Shown piece by piece: positions 43,315-52,140 of a stretch of 64,000 nucleotides of DNA. This DNA is from JBGTLA01 sp041744375 (GTDB lineage Bacteria; Actinomycetota; Acidimicrobiia; Spongiisociales; ZC4RG35): contig JBGTLA010000053.1 in assembly GCA_041744375.1 (NCBI GenBank), forward strand, positions 1 to 64,000, in the 5' to 3' direction. The notes beneath the pieces were generated by a model. It did no database searches and was not told the DNA's origin. It was given only the letters and a program-made list of their open reading frames with translations. Position 1 is the stretch's first letter; each line of letters opens with the position of its first letter. A program made the position numbers and the translations under genes.

Positions 43315-44058
43315 ATGAGCCTCGAAGGAAAGGTTGCCATAGTCACCGGTGGCGCTCAGGGGATAGGCCGAGCCATCGCCGACTCGCTCTCGGCAGCCGG
43401 GGCACGGATTGTGGTGGCGGACGTCGCCAATGCCGCCACAGCCGCAGGCCGGTACCCAGAGGCCATCGGTCTGACTGTGGATGTGTCCGACCCGGAGCAG
43501 GTCGCCGCCATGGCGGCCGAGACCGCCCAGCGCTACGGATCCATCGACATCCTCATCAACAACGCCGGCATCTACGCATCGTTGAAGATGCGACCCTTTG
43601 AACAAATCCCGGTCGACGAGTGGCGCAAGGTCATGGACGTCAACGTGCTCTCGATGTTCCTCACCACCCGCGCCGTCGTGCCCATAATGAAAGAAGGGAC
43701 CGGCGGCAAGATCGTCAACATCTCTTCGGGGACTCCGTTTCGCGGGGTTCCCTTCCTGCTCCACTACGTCACGAGCAAAGGTGCTGTGGTCGCAATGACC
43801 CGCTCCCTGGCCAAGGAGCTCGGCGGGGACAACATCCACGTCAATTGTGTGGCTCCCGGGTTCACGGTCAGCGACGGCGTCAACGAGCATCCTGAGGTCC
43901 TCGAAGCGCTGGCCGAGGTGTCGATCGCGGCCCGTACCCTGAAACGAGAGCAGGTGCCCGCCGACGTCGCCGGGGCGGTGACGTTCCTCTGCAGCCCGGA
44001 AGCCGATTTCATCACCGGCCAGACGATGGTCATCGATGGCGGTCAGTACTTCCATTGA
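43315..44058 (+). CDS. Short-chain dehydrogenase/reductase
   Basis: 247 aa, ATG with GGAGAAAAGGAAG upstream. TGGAQGIGRAIADSL, NNAGIYAS, catalytic Ser in VNISSGTPFRG and the YVTSK pair are present. Asp after strand two (VVADVANA) points to NAD. The XylB-type enzymes that start the Weimberg pathway in Caulobacter are SDRs of this size, so sugar oxidation is possible; other alcohols cannot be excluded. Neighbours are a NIPSNAP-like gene and a cupin-like gene. Confidence 0.9.
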   Translation: MSLEGKVAIVTGGAQGIGRAIADSLSAAGARIVVADVANAATAAGRYPEAIGLTVDVSDPEQVAAMAAETAQRYGSIDILINNAGIYASLKMRPFEQIPVDEWRKVMDVNVLSMFLTTRAVVPIMKEGTGGKIVNISSGTPFRGVPFLLHYVTSKGAVVAMTRSLAKELGGDNIHVNCVAPGFTVSDGVNEHPEVLEALAEVSIAARTLKREQVPADVAGAVTFLCSPEADFITGQTMVIDGGQYFH

Positions 44059-44061
44059 TCG

Positions 44062-44604
44062 ATGCGTCTGACCCTCACCCACCATCCCGACGGCATCAGC
44101 ACGTCCGGAGACCTCGTTGCCGTCTATGACATCGACGCCGAACGGGCTCACTTCGGGGAGGTGTCGGTGGACGGCCCCGCTCTCATGTGGGAGCTGCACT
44201 CGGATGACCCGATCCCCCGGGCCTTGCTCTCGGTCGAACTATCCGTAGACCACTCGTGCGCCTGGCTGCTGCGTTGCGATCGGATCGACTTTCCACCCCG
44301 AGCAGTCGCCCACCCGCATACGCACCCCGGGCCCGGCATCCGCTGTCTCCTGTTCGGCCGGCTGACCGTGGAGACCGAAGGCACCGCCAACACATATGGT
44401 CGGCTGGGTGCGTGGTTCGAAAATGGCCCGACTCCGGTCCGTGCCGTCGCCGGCAACGAGAAGGCGGCTTTCGCGCGCGTCATGCTACTGCCGCGACAGT
44501 GGGAAGGTCGTCGAACGATCAGGTACGTTGACGAGGCCGACGCCCTCAAGCCGAAACAACAAAGGGCGACTGTGTTCTTCGAATACCCTGTCGAGGTTTG
44601 CTGA
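44062..44604 (+). CDS. Cupin-like protein
   Basis: 180 aa. No close family recognised, but the segment VAHPHTHPGPGIRCLLFGRL (about residues 92-111) has the spaced His residues of a cupin metal site, and RLGAWFENGPTPVRAVA follows as in motif 2. Probably a beta-barrel metal protein. It starts three bases after the SDR stop and its stop overlaps the start of the TPP enzyme gene (TGATG), so it belongs to the same operon. Confidence 0.65.
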   Translation: MRLTLTHHPDGISTSGDLVAVYDIDAERAHFGEVSVDGPALMWELHSDDPIPRALLSVELSVDHSCAWLLRCDRIDFPPRAVAHPHTHPGPGIRCLLFGRLTVETEGTANTYGRLGAWFENGPTPVRAVAGNEKAAFARVMLLPRQWEGRRTIRYVDEADALKPKQQRATVFFEYPVEVC

Positions 44605-46262
44605 TGAGGAGCGGTGGTGAGGTCCTCGTCGACCAGCTGCGAATTCACGGGGTAGACACGGTCTATACGGTGCCCGGCGAGAGCTTCCTACCAGCACTGG
44701 ACGCTCTCTACGAGGGTCGTCAGGATATTCGGCTCATCACCGCTCGACATGAGGGTGGTGCATCGAACATGGCCGAGGCCCATGCCAAGCTGACCGGTGC
44801 CCCGGCAGTCTGCTTCGTCAACCGTGGTCCGGGGGCCACCCACGCCACCAACGGTGTGCACACCGCCTATCAGGACTCGACCCCGGTGGTCGTCTTCATC
44901 GGGCAGGGGCCGCGGGGATTTCTCGATCGGGAGTCGTTCCAAGAGATCGACCACAAGTTGCTGTTCGGCGAGCTGACCAAATGGTCCGGCCAGGTCGAAG
45001 ATCCAAGGCGGATCCCCGAAATCGTCAGCAAGGCCATGCATGTCTCCATGGGAGGAAGGCCGGGCCCGGTCGCTGTTGCTCTTCCTGAGGACGTCTTGAC
45101 CGAGAAGATAATTGTTGCCGACGCCCGGCGCTACCGCATCACCCGGCCGCATCCGGGCACAGCGGAGATGACGGAGCTCAGGTCGATGCTCGAGCGGGCA
45201 TCGCGGCCGGTCATGGTGGTGGGCGGTGGGGGATGGACCAGGACCGCCAGCAGAGACCTACTCGCCTTTGCGGAGGCCAACCGCATACCGACCGCCGCCT
45301 CGTTTCGATGTCAGGACTACATCGACAACCACTCCGACATCTACTTCGGTTACGGGGGCCTCGGTATTCGTCCCAAGCTGGCCAGCCGCATAACGGAAGC
45401 GGATCTCTTGTTGGTGGTGGGTGCCCGGCTGGGCGAGGCCACCACCAATCGCTACTCGTTGGTGGATATCCCCGTGCCCCGCCAAGCCCTGGTGCACGTA
45501 CACCTCGGACCTGAGGAACTCGGCTCGGTCTACCAACCGGACCTGCCCATCAACAGCGGATACGCCGAGTTCGCCTCCGCCGCCCGGGCGTTGGAGCCGG
45601 TGGACCACGGGAGATGGGACTCTTGGGCCACCGAGGCTCGTTCCGACTACCTCGACGATCTCGAGCCACCCGATGCCCCTGGCCCCTTGAACCTCGCCAC
45701 CGCAGTTCGACACATGAGTCGCGTGTTGCCCCCCGAGTCCATCATCACCAACGGTGCCGGCAACTTCACTGTTTGGGCTCACCGGTATTACGAGTTCACT
45801 CAGTTCAGAACGCAACTGGGCCCGACCAGCGGGTCGATGGCGTACGGGATACCTGCTGCGATCGCTGCCAAGGTCGTTCACCCCGGTCGCCCGGTGGTGG
45901 CCTTCACAGGCGACGGCGACTTCATGATGTCGGTCCAAGAGGTGGCCACGGCTGTCCAGCACCGCCTCGACCCGGTCATCGTGCTGATCAACAACGGGAT
46001 GTTGGCCACTATGCGCATGCACCAGGAGCGCCAGTTCCCGGGACGTGTCTACGGTACCGACCTCGTGAACCCGGACTTTCAGGCGTTGGGCGCTTCGTTG
46101 GGCCTACACACTGAGATGGTCCGAAGCGATGCGGATTTCCCCGGTGCCTTGGAGCGGGCCCTGGAGGCCGGCCGGGCAGCGTTGATCGAGCTGGTGGTCG
46201 ACCCGGAGCAACTGACGCCCGGCAGGACGCTTTCCGGCACTCGCGAAGCGTCGTTGGGCTGA
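44604..46262 (+). CDS. Thiamine-diphosphate enzyme, acetolactate synthase-like
   Basis: 552 aa from ATG 44604. N-terminal PYR domain with the cofactor Glu in ITARHEGGASNMAEAHAKLT, middle domain (about 190-320, MVVGGGGWTRTASRD) and C-terminal PP domain with the TPP/Mg motif VAFTGDGDFMMSVQEVATAV then LINNGMLATM. Members include acetolactate synthase, glyoxylate carboligase, oxalyl-CoA decarboxylase and benzoylformate decarboxylase. No small regulatory subunit gene is nearby, so a catabolic carboligase or 2-oxo acid decarboxylase is more likely than valine synthesis. Confidence 0.85.
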   Translation: MRSGGEVLVDQLRIHGVDTVYTVPGESFLPALDALYEGRQDIRLITARHEGGASNMAEAHAKLTGAPAVCFVNRGPGATHATNGVHTAYQDSTPVVVFIGQGPRGFLDRESFQEIDHKLLFGELTKWSGQVEDPRRIPEIVSKAMHVSMGGRPGPVAVALPEDVLTEKIIVADARRYRITRPHPGTAEMTELRSMLERASRPVMVVGGGGWTRTASRDLLAFAEANRIPTAASFRCQDYIDNHSDIYFGYGGLGIRPKLASRITEADLLLVVGARLGEATTNRYSLVDIPVPRQALVHVHLGPEELGSVYQPDLPINSGYAEFASAARALEPVDHGRWDSWATEARSDYLDDLEPPDAPGPLNLATAVRHMSRVLPPESIITNGAGNFTVWAHRYYEFTQFRTQLGPTSGSMAYGIPAAIAAKVVHPGRPVVAFTGDGDFMMSVQEVATAVQHRLDPVIVLINNGMLATMRMHQERQFPGRVYGTDLVNPDFQALGASLGLHTEMVRSDADFPGALERALEAGRAALIELVVDPEQLTPGRTLSGTREASLG

Positions 46263-46330
46263 CGGCGTTTTCGGGAATGGCGCTCCAGGGAACATCACTA
46301 GGGTGAGTGCACGGAGCCCAGGAGGAGTAG

Positions 46331-46534
46331 TTGCCACTGATTCGAGTCGAGCTGTTCGATCACCGCATCGACGATGCGGTGAGCGCCAAGCTGATCGCGG
46401 GGATGACCGACGTCATGTGTGACGTCATCCACGAGAGCATGCGCGATCACACGTTCGTGATCGTCGAAGGCCATTCGCCGAAGAACTGGGGAGTGGGGGG
46501 TCGGCCCTGGCCGATCGAGGAAATGGAAGTCTGA
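46331..46534 (+). CDS. 4-oxalocrotonate tautomerase-like protein
   Basis: 67 aa, TTG start with GGAGGAG just upstream. After the initiator Met the sequence begins PLIRVELF, so the catalytic N-terminal Pro is in place. The rest (ISAK-like VSAKLIAGMTDVMCDVIHE, then HTFVIVEGHSPKNWGVGG) follows the 4-OT subgroup. It isomerises enol and keto forms of unsaturated 2-oxo acids, as a hexamer in most relatives. The gene follows the TPP enzyme gene by 68 bases. Confidence 0.85.
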   Translation: MPLIRVELFDHRIDDAVSAKLIAGMTDVMCDVIHESMRDHTFVIVEGHSPKNWGVGGRPWPIEEMEV

Positions 46535-46766
46535 TCGACCACGTTGCCCGTCGACGAGCAGCGCCCGGCAGTCGTGGGGGAGTTGGCCATGACTCAACCT
46601 ATCCGGTCGGCCATCCACGCAGGCGTGAGCATGGCGGTGAGGGGCCGGGCGGCTCCGGCTCATCAGCGCCGGCCCCGCCATCGCGGGTTTCGTGGCGAGC
46701 AGGGTCCCGAAGACCTCGAGAAGCGATCGGGGACGGAAACGTGACCATCTTCGAAACGGAGGGCTC

Positions 46767-48344
46767 ATGGTGGTAGAACCCGTGCTCATCGACGGGGAGT
46801 GGCAGAAGTCCACCGGCGTGGGGACGTTTACGGCTCACGATCCGAAGACCGGCGAGGCCCTGCCTGCGAGTTTCCCGATGTCGGGAATGGATGACCTGGC
46901 CAGGGCACTGGACTCGGCTCGTAGGACCGTCCGAGAGCTGCGTCAGGTCCCCGCGGAGGTATTGGCAGGGTTCTTAACTGCATTTGCAGACGGGCTTATC
47001 GCCAACCGAGACGCATTGGTGGTGAGCGCCCATCAAGAGACCGGGCTCGCGGTCGAGCCTCGACTGAACAGTGTGGAGCTACCCCGCACTGTCGACCAGC
47101 TCCACCAGGCGGCGCGAGAGGTGCGCGATCGTTCCTGGGTAGCGGCGACGATCGACACAGCCGCCGGAATCCGGTCGATGTTCCGTCCGTTGTCAAAACC
47201 CGTTGCGGTATTCGGTCCCAACAATTTCCCATTCGCCTTCAATTCGGTCTCCGGTGGCGACTTCGCGGCGGCGGTGGCCGCGGGCAATCCGGTCATCGCC
47301 AAAGCCCATCCCGGTCACCCGATGACTACGAAGCTGATCGCCGATGTGGCCCGGGAGGCGATCGAGTCGTCGGGGCTGCCTCCCGCAATGCTGCAGTTGG
47401 TCTATGGGCTCCGGCCCGAGGACGGGACGGCCTTGGCGAGCAGCGGCGACTTGGGGGCGATCGCCTTCACCGGCAGCAGGCGCGGTGGTCTGAGTCTCAA
47501 AGCACCGGCGGACGCCGCCGGTGTTCCGATCTACCTGGAGATGAGCAGCGTCAACCCGGTGTTCGTCCTGTCGGGCGCACTGGCGAGCAGAGGCGACGAG
47601 ATCGCCGTCGAGTTCTTCGGCTCTTGCACTCTCGGCGTGGGGCAGTTCTGCACCAACCCCGGCCTCGTGGTCGTTCCGGCTGGGCCCGAGGGAGACGCGT
47701 TCGTCGACACCGCCAAGAGACTCTTCGGAGAGGGAGAAACGGGTACGTTGCTCGGGCCGTCCAGCCATGTGGCTTCGGCGGTGAGGGAGCTCGAGGCGGC
47801 GGGAGCCGAAATCCTCATCGGCGGGTCGAGCGGGAAAGGCGAAGGCTTCCGATTCGCCAACACACTGCTCACCGCCTCCGCCGGCCAGTTCCTGGCCGAT
47901 CCGGTGGCGATGCAGGCAGAAGCGTTCGGTCCGGTCTCGCTCATCGTCAGGGCCGGCAGCGTCGACGAGATGGTGGGCATAGCCGAAGCGCTCGAAGGCA
48001 ATCTGACCGGGTCCATCTATTCGGCTGCGAACGGCGCCGACGAAGATGCCTACCGGCTGCTCGAGCCGGAGTTGAGGCCGCACGTCGGCCGTCTTCTCAA
48101 CGACAAGATGCCCACGGGAGTAGCTGTCTCGCCGGCTATGAACCATGGCGGGCCTTACCCGGCGACAGGTCATCCGGGGTTCACGGCTGTTGGGCTGCCG
48201 GCCGCCATCCATCGCTTCGCCGCTCTTCATTGCTACGACAACGTGGCTCATCATCGACTGCCGATCGAGATCCAGGACAAGAATCCCAACGGCAGAATGT
48301 TCCGCTACATCGACCGGGTGTGGACTCGCGAGGACGTGTCATGA
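46767..48344 (+). CDS. 2-oxoglutarate semialdehyde (2,5-dioxovalerate) dehydrogenase
   Basis: 525 aa from ATG 46767. ALDH superfamily member of the KGSADH subgroup: FGPNNFPFAFNSVSGGDFAA, IAFTGSRRGGLSL, catalytic Glu in YLEMSSVNPVF and catalytic Cys in GVGQFCTNPGLVVVP. The GQFCTNPG context and LLNDKMPTGVAVSPAMNHGG near the end are characteristic. It makes 2-oxoglutarate, the last step of oxidative pentose and related pathways. Overlaps the next gene by ATGA, whose product would supply the semialdehyde. Confidence 0.9.
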   Translation: MVVEPVLIDGEWQKSTGVGTFTAHDPKTGEALPASFPMSGMDDLARALDSARRTVRELRQVPAEVLAGFLTAFADGLIANRDALVVSAHQETGLAVEPRLNSVELPRTVDQLHQAAREVRDRSWVAATIDTAAGIRSMFRPLSKPVAVFGPNNFPFAFNSVSGGDFAAAVAAGNPVIAKAHPGHPMTTKLIADVAREAIESSGLPPAMLQLVYGLRPEDGTALASSGDLGAIAFTGSRRGGLSLKAPADAAGVPIYLEMSSVNPVFVLSGALASRGDEIAVEFFGSCTLGVGQFCTNPGLVVVPAGPEGDAFVDTAKRLFGEGETGTLLGPSSHVASAVRELEAAGAEILIGGSSGKGEGFRFANTLLTASAGQFLADPVAMQAEAFGPVSLIVRAGSVDEMVGIAEALEGNLTGSIYSAANGADEDAYRLLEPELRPHVGRLLNDKMPTGVAVSPAMNHGGPYPATGHPGFTAVGLPAAIHRFAALHCYDNVAHHRLPIEIQDKNPNGRMFRYIDRVWTREDVS

Positions 48345-49534
48345 CCGTCGCCATGGTGTCTGCTCTTCGTCCCGAAGCGGCCCTTCCGTTCGACGCCACC
48401 ACCGGGACCCTCGTCGGTCGGGCCTGGCTACCGGGAAATCCTCCCGGGCCTGGTGTCGTGGTCGTGAGAGAAGGCGCTGTGTACGACATCTCGACGACAA
48501 CTCCGACGATGTCCGCCTTGTGTAATCACCCGGATCCGGTGGCCGTGGCGTCATCCGACGGAATCGCCCTCGGCTCCATCGAGTCGATACTCGCCAACAG
48601 TGCCTGGGACCTGCGCGAGCCGTCTCTGGCGTGGTTGATGGCGCCGGTCGACCTGCAGACGGTGAAGGCGAGTGGCGTCACGTTTGCCGAGAGCCTGTTG
48701 GAGAGGGTGATCGAAGAGCAAGCAGGAGGCAACAGAGCGGCGGCTGATGAGATCCGGGAGCGAATCACCGCCGTCATCGGTGACGACCTGTCTCAGATCG
48801 TGCCCGGTTCCGACGCGGCCATGAGCCTGAAGCGCCACCTCGTCGCCGAAGGTGTCTGGTCCCCCTACCTGGAGGTCGGCATCGGTCCTGACGCCGAGGT
48901 GTTCACCAAGGCCCCGCCCATGGCCGCCGTCGGTACTGGGGCCGAGGTGGGTGTTCGTCGCGACTCCGACTGGAACAACTCGGAGCCCGAATTGGTGATG
49001 GTGGTATCCGCGGCCGGCACAATCGTGGGCGCTTCCCTCGGAAACGATGTCAACCTGCGCGACATCGAAGGCCGGAGCTCACTCCTGCTGGGGAAGGCAA
49101 AGGACAACAATGCAGCCGCCGCCATTGGCCCATTCCTGCGGTTGGTGGATGGGTCGATGTCCGTGGGGGACTTGAAGGGACTGACCATCGACATCTCAGT
49201 GAAGGGCGAAGACGGTTTCGAGATGCACGGACACAACTCGATGAGCCGGATCAGTCGAGACGTCGAGGATCTGGTGGCAGCAACAATCGGAGAGAGCCAT
49301 CAGTATCCCGACGGCATGGCCCTGTACGCGGGGACGATGTTCGCTCCCACCATGGATCGCGACATACTCGGCGAGGGATTCACCCACAAGGTAGGGGACA
49401 TAGTCGAGATCTCCTGCCCACAGTTGGGAACCCTGGTGAATCGTGTGAATCTGTGCGAAGACGTCGAGCCGTGGACGTTCGGGGCAGGGGCTCTCATGGC
49501 CAATCTGGCCGAGCGGCGTCTGCTGGGAGGCTAG
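48341..49534 (+). CDS. FAH-family 2-keto-3-deoxy sugar acid dehydratase (XylX/KdaD-like)
   Basis: 397 aa from ATG 48341. Long-form FAH-family protein with IVGASLGNDVNLRDIEGRSS and LLGKAKDNNAAAAIGPFLRL, then MHGHNSMSRISRDVEDLVAA and GDIVEISCPQLGTLVNRV. Length and this motif set match dehydratases that turn 2-keto-3-deoxy-pentonates into 2,5-dioxopentanoate. The four-base overlap with the semialdehyde dehydrogenase, as in Caulobacter xylX-xylA type pairs, supports this. Exact sugar acid (arabinonate, xylonate or other) is not determined. Followed at once by a partial copy of the GTGTTGAA repeat. Confidence 0.82.
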   Translation: MTVAMVSALRPEAALPFDATTGTLVGRAWLPGNPPGPGVVVVREGAVYDISTTTPTMSALCNHPDPVAVASSDGIALGSIESILANSAWDLREPSLAWLMAPVDLQTVKASGVTFAESLLERVIEEQAGGNRAAADEIRERITAVIGDDLSQIVPGSDAAMSLKRHLVAEGVWSPYLEVGIGPDAEVFTKAPPMAAVGTGAEVGVRRDSDWNNSEPELVMVVSAAGTIVGASLGNDVNLRDIEGRSSLLLGKAKDNNAAAAIGPFLRLVDGSMSVGDLKGLTIDISVKGEDGFEMHGHNSMSRISRDVEDLVAATIGESHQYPDGMALYAGTMFAPTMDRDILGEGFTHKVGDIVEISCPQLGTLVNRVNLCEDVEPWTFGAGALMANLAERRLLGG

Positions 49535-49535
49535 A

Positions 49536-49572
49536 GGACAGTGTTGAAAGGTTCGACCCCCACCAGCCGGGG
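49536..49572. repeat. Truncated copy of the GTGTTGAA repeat plus G+C hairpin
   Basis: GGACAGTGTTGAAAGGTTCG begins one base after the dehydratase stop and matches the left end of the element at 30949. The similarity then ends and no TTCAACAC end is found. CCCCC-accagcc-GGGGG at 49556-49572 forms a small hairpin that may help termination. Confidence 0.5.
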
Positions 49573-49628
49573 GACGTTCTCACCGTTAACCCCCTACCCT
49601 GGATGAGAATGCGACACGGGAGATCTAG

Positions 49629-51218
49629 ATGAGATCGTTGAAACCCCATGGGATCACCCCGGCTCTTGCCGTTCATTGGGATCTGACCACGCCCGAGCTC
49701 TATGAGCACACGCTCCTGCGGGGGGAAGGCGAAATCGCTCATCAGGGAGCCTTGGTGGTCGACACGGTCCCCTACACCGGTCGCAGTCCCAAGGACAAAT
49801 ATGTGATCCGAGAAGCGAGCACCGAGGGTGAAATCTGGTGGGGAGAGTTCAACCACCCCATGGAACCTGAGGCGTACGACGCCCTCTATGCGCGCGTGTG
49901 CGAGCACCTGAGCCAGCGTGATCTGTACGTGCAGGACATGTATGCGGGAGCCGATCCCAAGAATCGTCTGTCGGTGCGGGCCATCACCGAGAGCCCTTGG
50001 CATGCTCTGTTCTGTAGGAACATGTTCATCCTTCGACGCAGATTCGAGAGCTCAGACGAAATCGAGTCCTTCGTGCCCGACTTCACGATCGTCCACGCTC
50101 CGAGCTTCCAGGCTGTGCCCGAACGTGATGGCACCCGCAGTGAGGTCTTCATCTGTATCAGCTTCGAACGCAAAGTGCTGCTCATCGGCGGCACCACCTA
50201 CGCCGGGGAGATGAAGAAGTCGGTCTTCTCGGTGATGAACTACTTGCTCCCCAAGCGCGACGTGCTGTCGATGCACGCTTCCGCCAGCGTAGGACGCGAA
50301 AGGGGCGACTCGGCCGTCATCTTCGGGCTATCCGGGACTGGGAAAACCACCCTGGCCACCGACCCGTCCCGCCTCATGGTGGGTGATGACGAAATCGGAT
50401 GGGGGGCCGGAGGGATCTTCAACATCGAAGGCGGTTCGTACGCCAAGACCATCAACCTGTCGGTGGAGGATGAGCCGCTCATCTTCCAGGCGGCCAATCG
50501 ATTCGAGACCATTCTCGAGAACGTGGTGGTCAGCCCTGACACCCGTCGCCCCATCTTCAGCGACGGGTCGAAGACGGAGAACACCCGCTGTGCTTATCCG
50601 CTGGGTCATCTCCCCAACGCCGAGCCGAACATGACCGGGCCCCACCCCCGCAACATCGTGTACTTGTCGGCCGACGCCTTCGGCGTCCTACCACCCATCT
50701 CCCGGCTCACACGTGAACAGGCCATGTACTACTTTCTCAGCGGGTACACCGCCAAGCTGGCAGGTACCGAGCGGGGCGTAACCGAGCCGGCGGCCACCTT
50801 TTCGCCCTGCTTCGGAGCACCTTTCCTTCCGCTCCCACCCTCCTACTACGCCAACGTCCTCGCCGGCAAGATCGACGAGCACGACTGTCGAGTGTGGATG
50901 ATCAACACCGGATGGAGCGGCGGACCCTACGGCGTGGGCAGCCGTATTCGCATACCGCACACCAGGGCAATGCTCAACGCCGCCCTCGAAGGAAAGCTCG
51001 ACGACGTCGAGTACATCGACGATCCCGGCTTCGGTCTTGCCGTGCCCGCTTCGGTTCCGGGCGTTCCCTCAGAACTGCTGATGCCAGAGAGGACGTGGAA
51101 GGACGGCGCCGCCTTCAAACAGGGGGCGCGTGATCTCGCCGAGATGTTCGAATCGAATTTCGCGTCCTACGCAGACGGCGTCGACGAGTCCGTCGCTCGG
51201 TCAGGACCGAGGGTTTAG
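49629..51218 (+). CDS. pckA: Phosphoenolpyruvate carboxykinase (ATP)
   Basis: 529 aa. Characteristic ATP-PEPCK motifs: VDTVPYTGRSPKDKYVI (PEP/oxaloacetate site), the kinase 1a P-loop GLSGTGKTTLATDPSR, kinase 2 LMVGDDEIGW and NTGWSGGPYGVGSRI. It converts oxaloacetate and ATP to PEP and CO2, the entry to gluconeogenesis. That matches a neighbourhood that delivers 2-oxoglutarate to the TCA cycle. Most actinobacteria with a PEPCK have the GTP form, so the ATP form is a useful taxonomic hint. Preceded by 94 bases with the repeat fragment. Confidence 0.95.
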   Translation: MRSLKPHGITPALAVHWDLTTPELYEHTLLRGEGEIAHQGALVVDTVPYTGRSPKDKYVIREASTEGEIWWGEFNHPMEPEAYDALYARVCEHLSQRDLYVQDMYAGADPKNRLSVRAITESPWHALFCRNMFILRRRFESSDEIESFVPDFTIVHAPSFQAVPERDGTRSEVFICISFERKVLLIGGTTYAGEMKKSVFSVMNYLLPKRDVLSMHASASVGRERGDSAVIFGLSGTGKTTLATDPSRLMVGDDEIGWGAGGIFNIEGGSYAKTINLSVEDEPLIFQAANRFETILENVVVSPDTRRPIFSDGSKTENTRCAYPLGHLPNAEPNMTGPHPRNIVYLSADAFGVLPPISRLTREQAMYYFLSGYTAKLAGTERGVTEPAATFSPCFGAPFLPLPPSYYANVLAGKIDEHDCRVWMINTGWSGGPYGVGSRIRIPHTRAMLNAALEGKLDDVEYIDDPGFGLAVPASVPGVPSELLMPERTWKDGAAFKQGARDLAEMFESNFASYADGVDESVARSGPRV

Positions 51219-51221
51219 GCC

Positions 51222-51926
51222 TCAGGAGCCGACTTTCCCGGCCACGTCTGGGGGTCCGCCCGTTCTCTTCTGCAGCCGGGATGCCACAGAGCGGGCGCCC
51301 ACGGCGAAAGTGGCGTTGACCACGGCATGGACGCCGACGGAGGCCCAGATCCCCCCGGTGACGAGGCGGAGCCATCCGAGGACGAATCCGGCGACGAGTG
51401 TCATCGCCAGGGTGGTCGAGAGCCAGCGACCGATCGGATAGCCCTCGCGTCGGGCTTGCTGGCGGGCCACCACCACATGTCCCAAGGCGAAGGCGACCGA
51501 GCTACCGACCCACGCCAGCGGCACCCCCCCGAGTTGGGCCAATAGGGCCCAGACGACGCCCCGGAACAAGATCTCCTCGGTGAGGGCCGTGAGCACGGGG
51601 ATGCGCACGAGCGTGTGGGCTACGAATCCTCTCCGCGACATGCCCATGATCCGGCGATCGGCGATCAGGCGGGCGATGGCAGGAAAGACGTGGCCTAGTA
51701 TCACCACCGAACCGGAGATCACCGCTGCCACGAGTGTCCAGGTGCCTGCTTGCCTCCACCCGCGTTCGGGATCGACGATGGAGAACAGCCACAGCGCCCC
51801 GCCGAGTCCCGCCAAGGTCAGACCGACTGAGACGACGAGCTGGCGACAGCGCGCCGGCGTCAGATGGAGAGCGTTGTTCCAGCCGGTCACCGAGACGACG
51901 ACCAAGGCTGCGACTACGGTCTCCAT
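51222..51926 (-). CDS. CPBP-family intramembrane protease (CAAX-like)
   Basis: 234 aa with about seven membrane helices. The catalytic motifs are in order: EEILFRGVVWALL (Glu-Glu and Arg), FALGHVVVA (His) and GVHAVVNATFA (His, Asn). These define CPBP/Abi proteases, which cleave within or next to membranes; bacterial members act on peptides or signalling proteins. Converges with pckA, three bases apart, and is divergent from the hydrolase gene at 52141. Partner unknown. Confidence 0.85.
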   Translation of the reverse strand: METVVAALVVVSVTGWNNALHLTPARCRQLVVSVGLTLAGLGGALWLFSIVDPERGWRQAGTWTLVAAVISGSVVILGHVFPAIARLIADRRIMGMSRRGFVAHTLVRIPVLTALTEEILFRGVVWALLAQLGGVPLAWVGSSVAFALGHVVVARQQARREGYPIGRWLSTTLAMTLVAGFVLGWLRLVTGGIWASVGVHAVVNATFAVGARSVASRLQKRTGGPPDVAGKVGS

Positions 51927-52140
51927 GATTTCGCTCTCCGCCCTTCGACGATCGATGGGTGGGCCGCAACGGCGGAGCAGTCGTGAGAGCGCCGCCGCAG
52001 GCCATGCCTTCTTCCCAGGCTATCGGACTGCCAGGGGAATGAGCTGAAGCGATGCGGCATCGAGGTCCGAGACGATCCATGTTGGATATGGTTGTGCTCG
52101 CTGTCTGATCGGAAGAGCCGGGCCAAAGGAGCGCAGAGAG

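Noticed and set aside
49548..49570. GGTTCGACCCCC resembling a tRNA T-arm
   Set aside because: No acceptor, D or anticodon arm upstream, where coding sequence ends; explained by the repeat fragment and a small hairpin.
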